DNA of 61,655 nt from Acetatifactor sp. Its GTDB lineage: Bacteria; Bacillota; Clostridia; Lachnospirales; Lachnospiraceae. The notes beneath the pieces are model-generated. The model saw only the letters and a list, made by a program, of their open reading frames with translations. It was not told the DNA's origin and ran no database searches. Below, one piece after another: positions 60,842 to 61,655 of this stretch. The translations under genes were made by a program, and so were the position numbers. Within the stretch, counting starts at the first letter, position 1; every line of letters starts with the position of its first letter. Where the stretch lies: assembly GCA_024695935.1 (NCBI GenBank), contig JAILHH010000038.1:1-61655 (forward strand), in the 5' to 3' direction.

Positions 60842-60923
60842 TGGATGGAGGTGGATTCGAACCACCGAAGCAATTTGCAGCAGATTTACAGTCTGTCCCC
60901 TTTGGCCACTCGGGAATCCATCC
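60842..60923 (-). tRNA. tRNA-Tyr(GTA)
   Basis: GGATGGA acceptor pairs with TCCATCC, long variable arm, anticodon loop CTGTAAA (GTA), T-loop TTCGAAT, discriminator A; 82 bases. Confidence 0.95.
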
Positions 60924-60946
60924 ATATTGAATTTTTACATTCAAAA

Positions 60947-61019
60947 AGCCGATGATCGGACTCGAACCGATAACCTGCTGATTACAAATCAGCTGCTCTG
61001 CCAATTGAGCCACATCGGC
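60947..61019 (-). tRNA. tRNA-Thr(TGT)
   Basis: GCCGATG acceptor pairs with CATCGGC, anticodon loop TTTGTAA (TGT), T-loop TTCGAGT, discriminator U. Confidence 0.93.
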
Positions 61020-61027
61020 GGGTTATA

Positions 61028-61100
61028 TGGGGCCTATAGGGCTCGAACCTATGACCCTCTGCTTGTAAGGCAGATGCTCTCCCAGCTGAGCTAAGACCCC
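61028..61100 (-). tRNA. tRNA-Val(TAC)
   Basis: GGGGTCT acceptor pairs with AGGCCCC, anticodon loop CTTACAA (TAC), T-loop TTCGAGC, discriminator A. Confidence 0.95.
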
Positions 61101-61106
61101 AAATAG

Positions 61107-61180
61107 CGACCCACGACGGACTTGAACCGACGACCTCCGCCGTGACAGGGCGGCGCTCTAACCAACTGAGCCAGTGGGCC
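61107..61180 (-). tRNA. tRNA-Asp(GTC)
   Basis: GGCCCAC acceptor pairs with GTGGGTC, anticodon loop CTGTCAC (GTC), T-loop TTCAAGT, discriminator G. It is the first tRNA after 23S rRNA. Confidence 0.95.
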
Positions 61181-61287
61181 ATTTGCTAATTAATAGCAAC
61201 AATAGAATAATACTTTGTATTAAGCTGAATGTCAATCATTTTCTTTGAACACTCAAAACCGAACATGAATCATAACCTTAGAACCTA
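61181..61287 (-). other. Spacer between 23S rRNA and tRNA-Asp, without 5S
   Basis: This AT-rich stretch of about 105 bases has no 5S-like sequence and no hairpin of note. In most Clostridia the 5S gene would lie here or right after. Confidence 0.7.

Positions 61288-61655
<368 letters not shown>

Noticed and set aside
61181-61287. 5S rRNA directly after 23S
   Set aside because: The spacer is AT-rich, about 105 bases, and shows no 5S stems or conserved loop.

Overview
The window looks like chromosome of a Gram-positive, low-to-mid-GC Clostridia, most likely Lachnospiraceae (Butyrivibrio/Pseudobutyrivibrio/Roseburia type). The clues are the dnaX-ybaB-recR and yaaR-holB-ricT-trmN6-rsmI gene orders, an MsmX-type shared sugar ATPase next to a YesL protein, a T-box leader, the carboxyspermidine polyamine route, DUF5711 and DUF6472-type small families, and a giant surface GH16 glucanase with VSDGD linkers. 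Nearly all genes are on the minus strand. The window lies between two rRNA regions: a strong outward promoter and rRNA-like leader at the far left (about 1-130), and the 3' end of a 23S rRNA followed by seven tRNAs at the far right. I see no complete insertion sequence, prophage or cas locus.

Layout. (1) 0.3-6.7 kb: pfkA-dnaX-ybaB-recR-galM-DUF5711-cvpA. (2) 6.9-7.26 kb: tRNA-Ser and a duplicated GC-rich repeat. (3) 7.3-14.2 kb: a polyamine operon, speA-speE-CASDH-nspC-aguA-aguB, that can take arginine to putrescine and on to spermidine by the carboxyspermidine route; it has a long leader with an attenuator-like hairpin. (4) 14.7-17.2 kb: glycogen phosphorylase with a promoter and a LacI-type operator candidate. 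(5) 17.36-17.7 kb: a striking non-coding array of seven 36-bp palindrome-ended repeats at a 52-bp period. (6) 17.8-20.8 kb: orphan HMGL-like aldolase, tadA, small protein, MscS channel. (7) 21-23.4 kb: polar amino acid ABC transporter. (8) 23.5 kb: SRP RNA, then a radical SAM enzyme. (9) 24.7-32.2 kb: CdaR-like regulator, MsmX-type ATPase, YesL, GNAT, lipase-like hydrolase and metG with a T-box. (10) 32.3-38.1 kb: surface GH16 glucanase. (11) 38.5-41.7 kb: Bax inhibitor-1 family protein, rpe, pgi. (12) 41.8-46.9 kb: a Dlt-like surface acylation locus, FkbH-ACP-VOC-SGNH facing an MBOAT. (13) 47-50 kb: split transketolase and an AEC carrier. (14) 50-57.5 kb: Gmk-like-yaaR-holB-ricT-trmN6-rsmI operon ending in a 58-residue Cys protein, a radical SAM protein and a CgeB-like glycosyltransferase. 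(15) 57.5-60.1 kb: L,D-transpeptidase and AzlCD. (16) 60.2-61.66 kb: repeats, seven tRNAs and 23S rRNA, with no 5S between 23S and the tRNAs.

The points most worth following are: the FkbH/ACP/MBOAT/SGNH locus, which has the logic of D-alanylation (Dlt) but probably loads a glyceryl unit; the helically phased 52-bp array at 17.36-17.7 kb; and a dispersed intergenic repeat (20.85, 31.7 and 60.2 kb) whose 11-bp stem shows compensatory changes between copies, one copy lying inside the metG leader between the T-box terminator and the start codon. All functional statements are read from sequence motifs and family knowledge; no database search was run.
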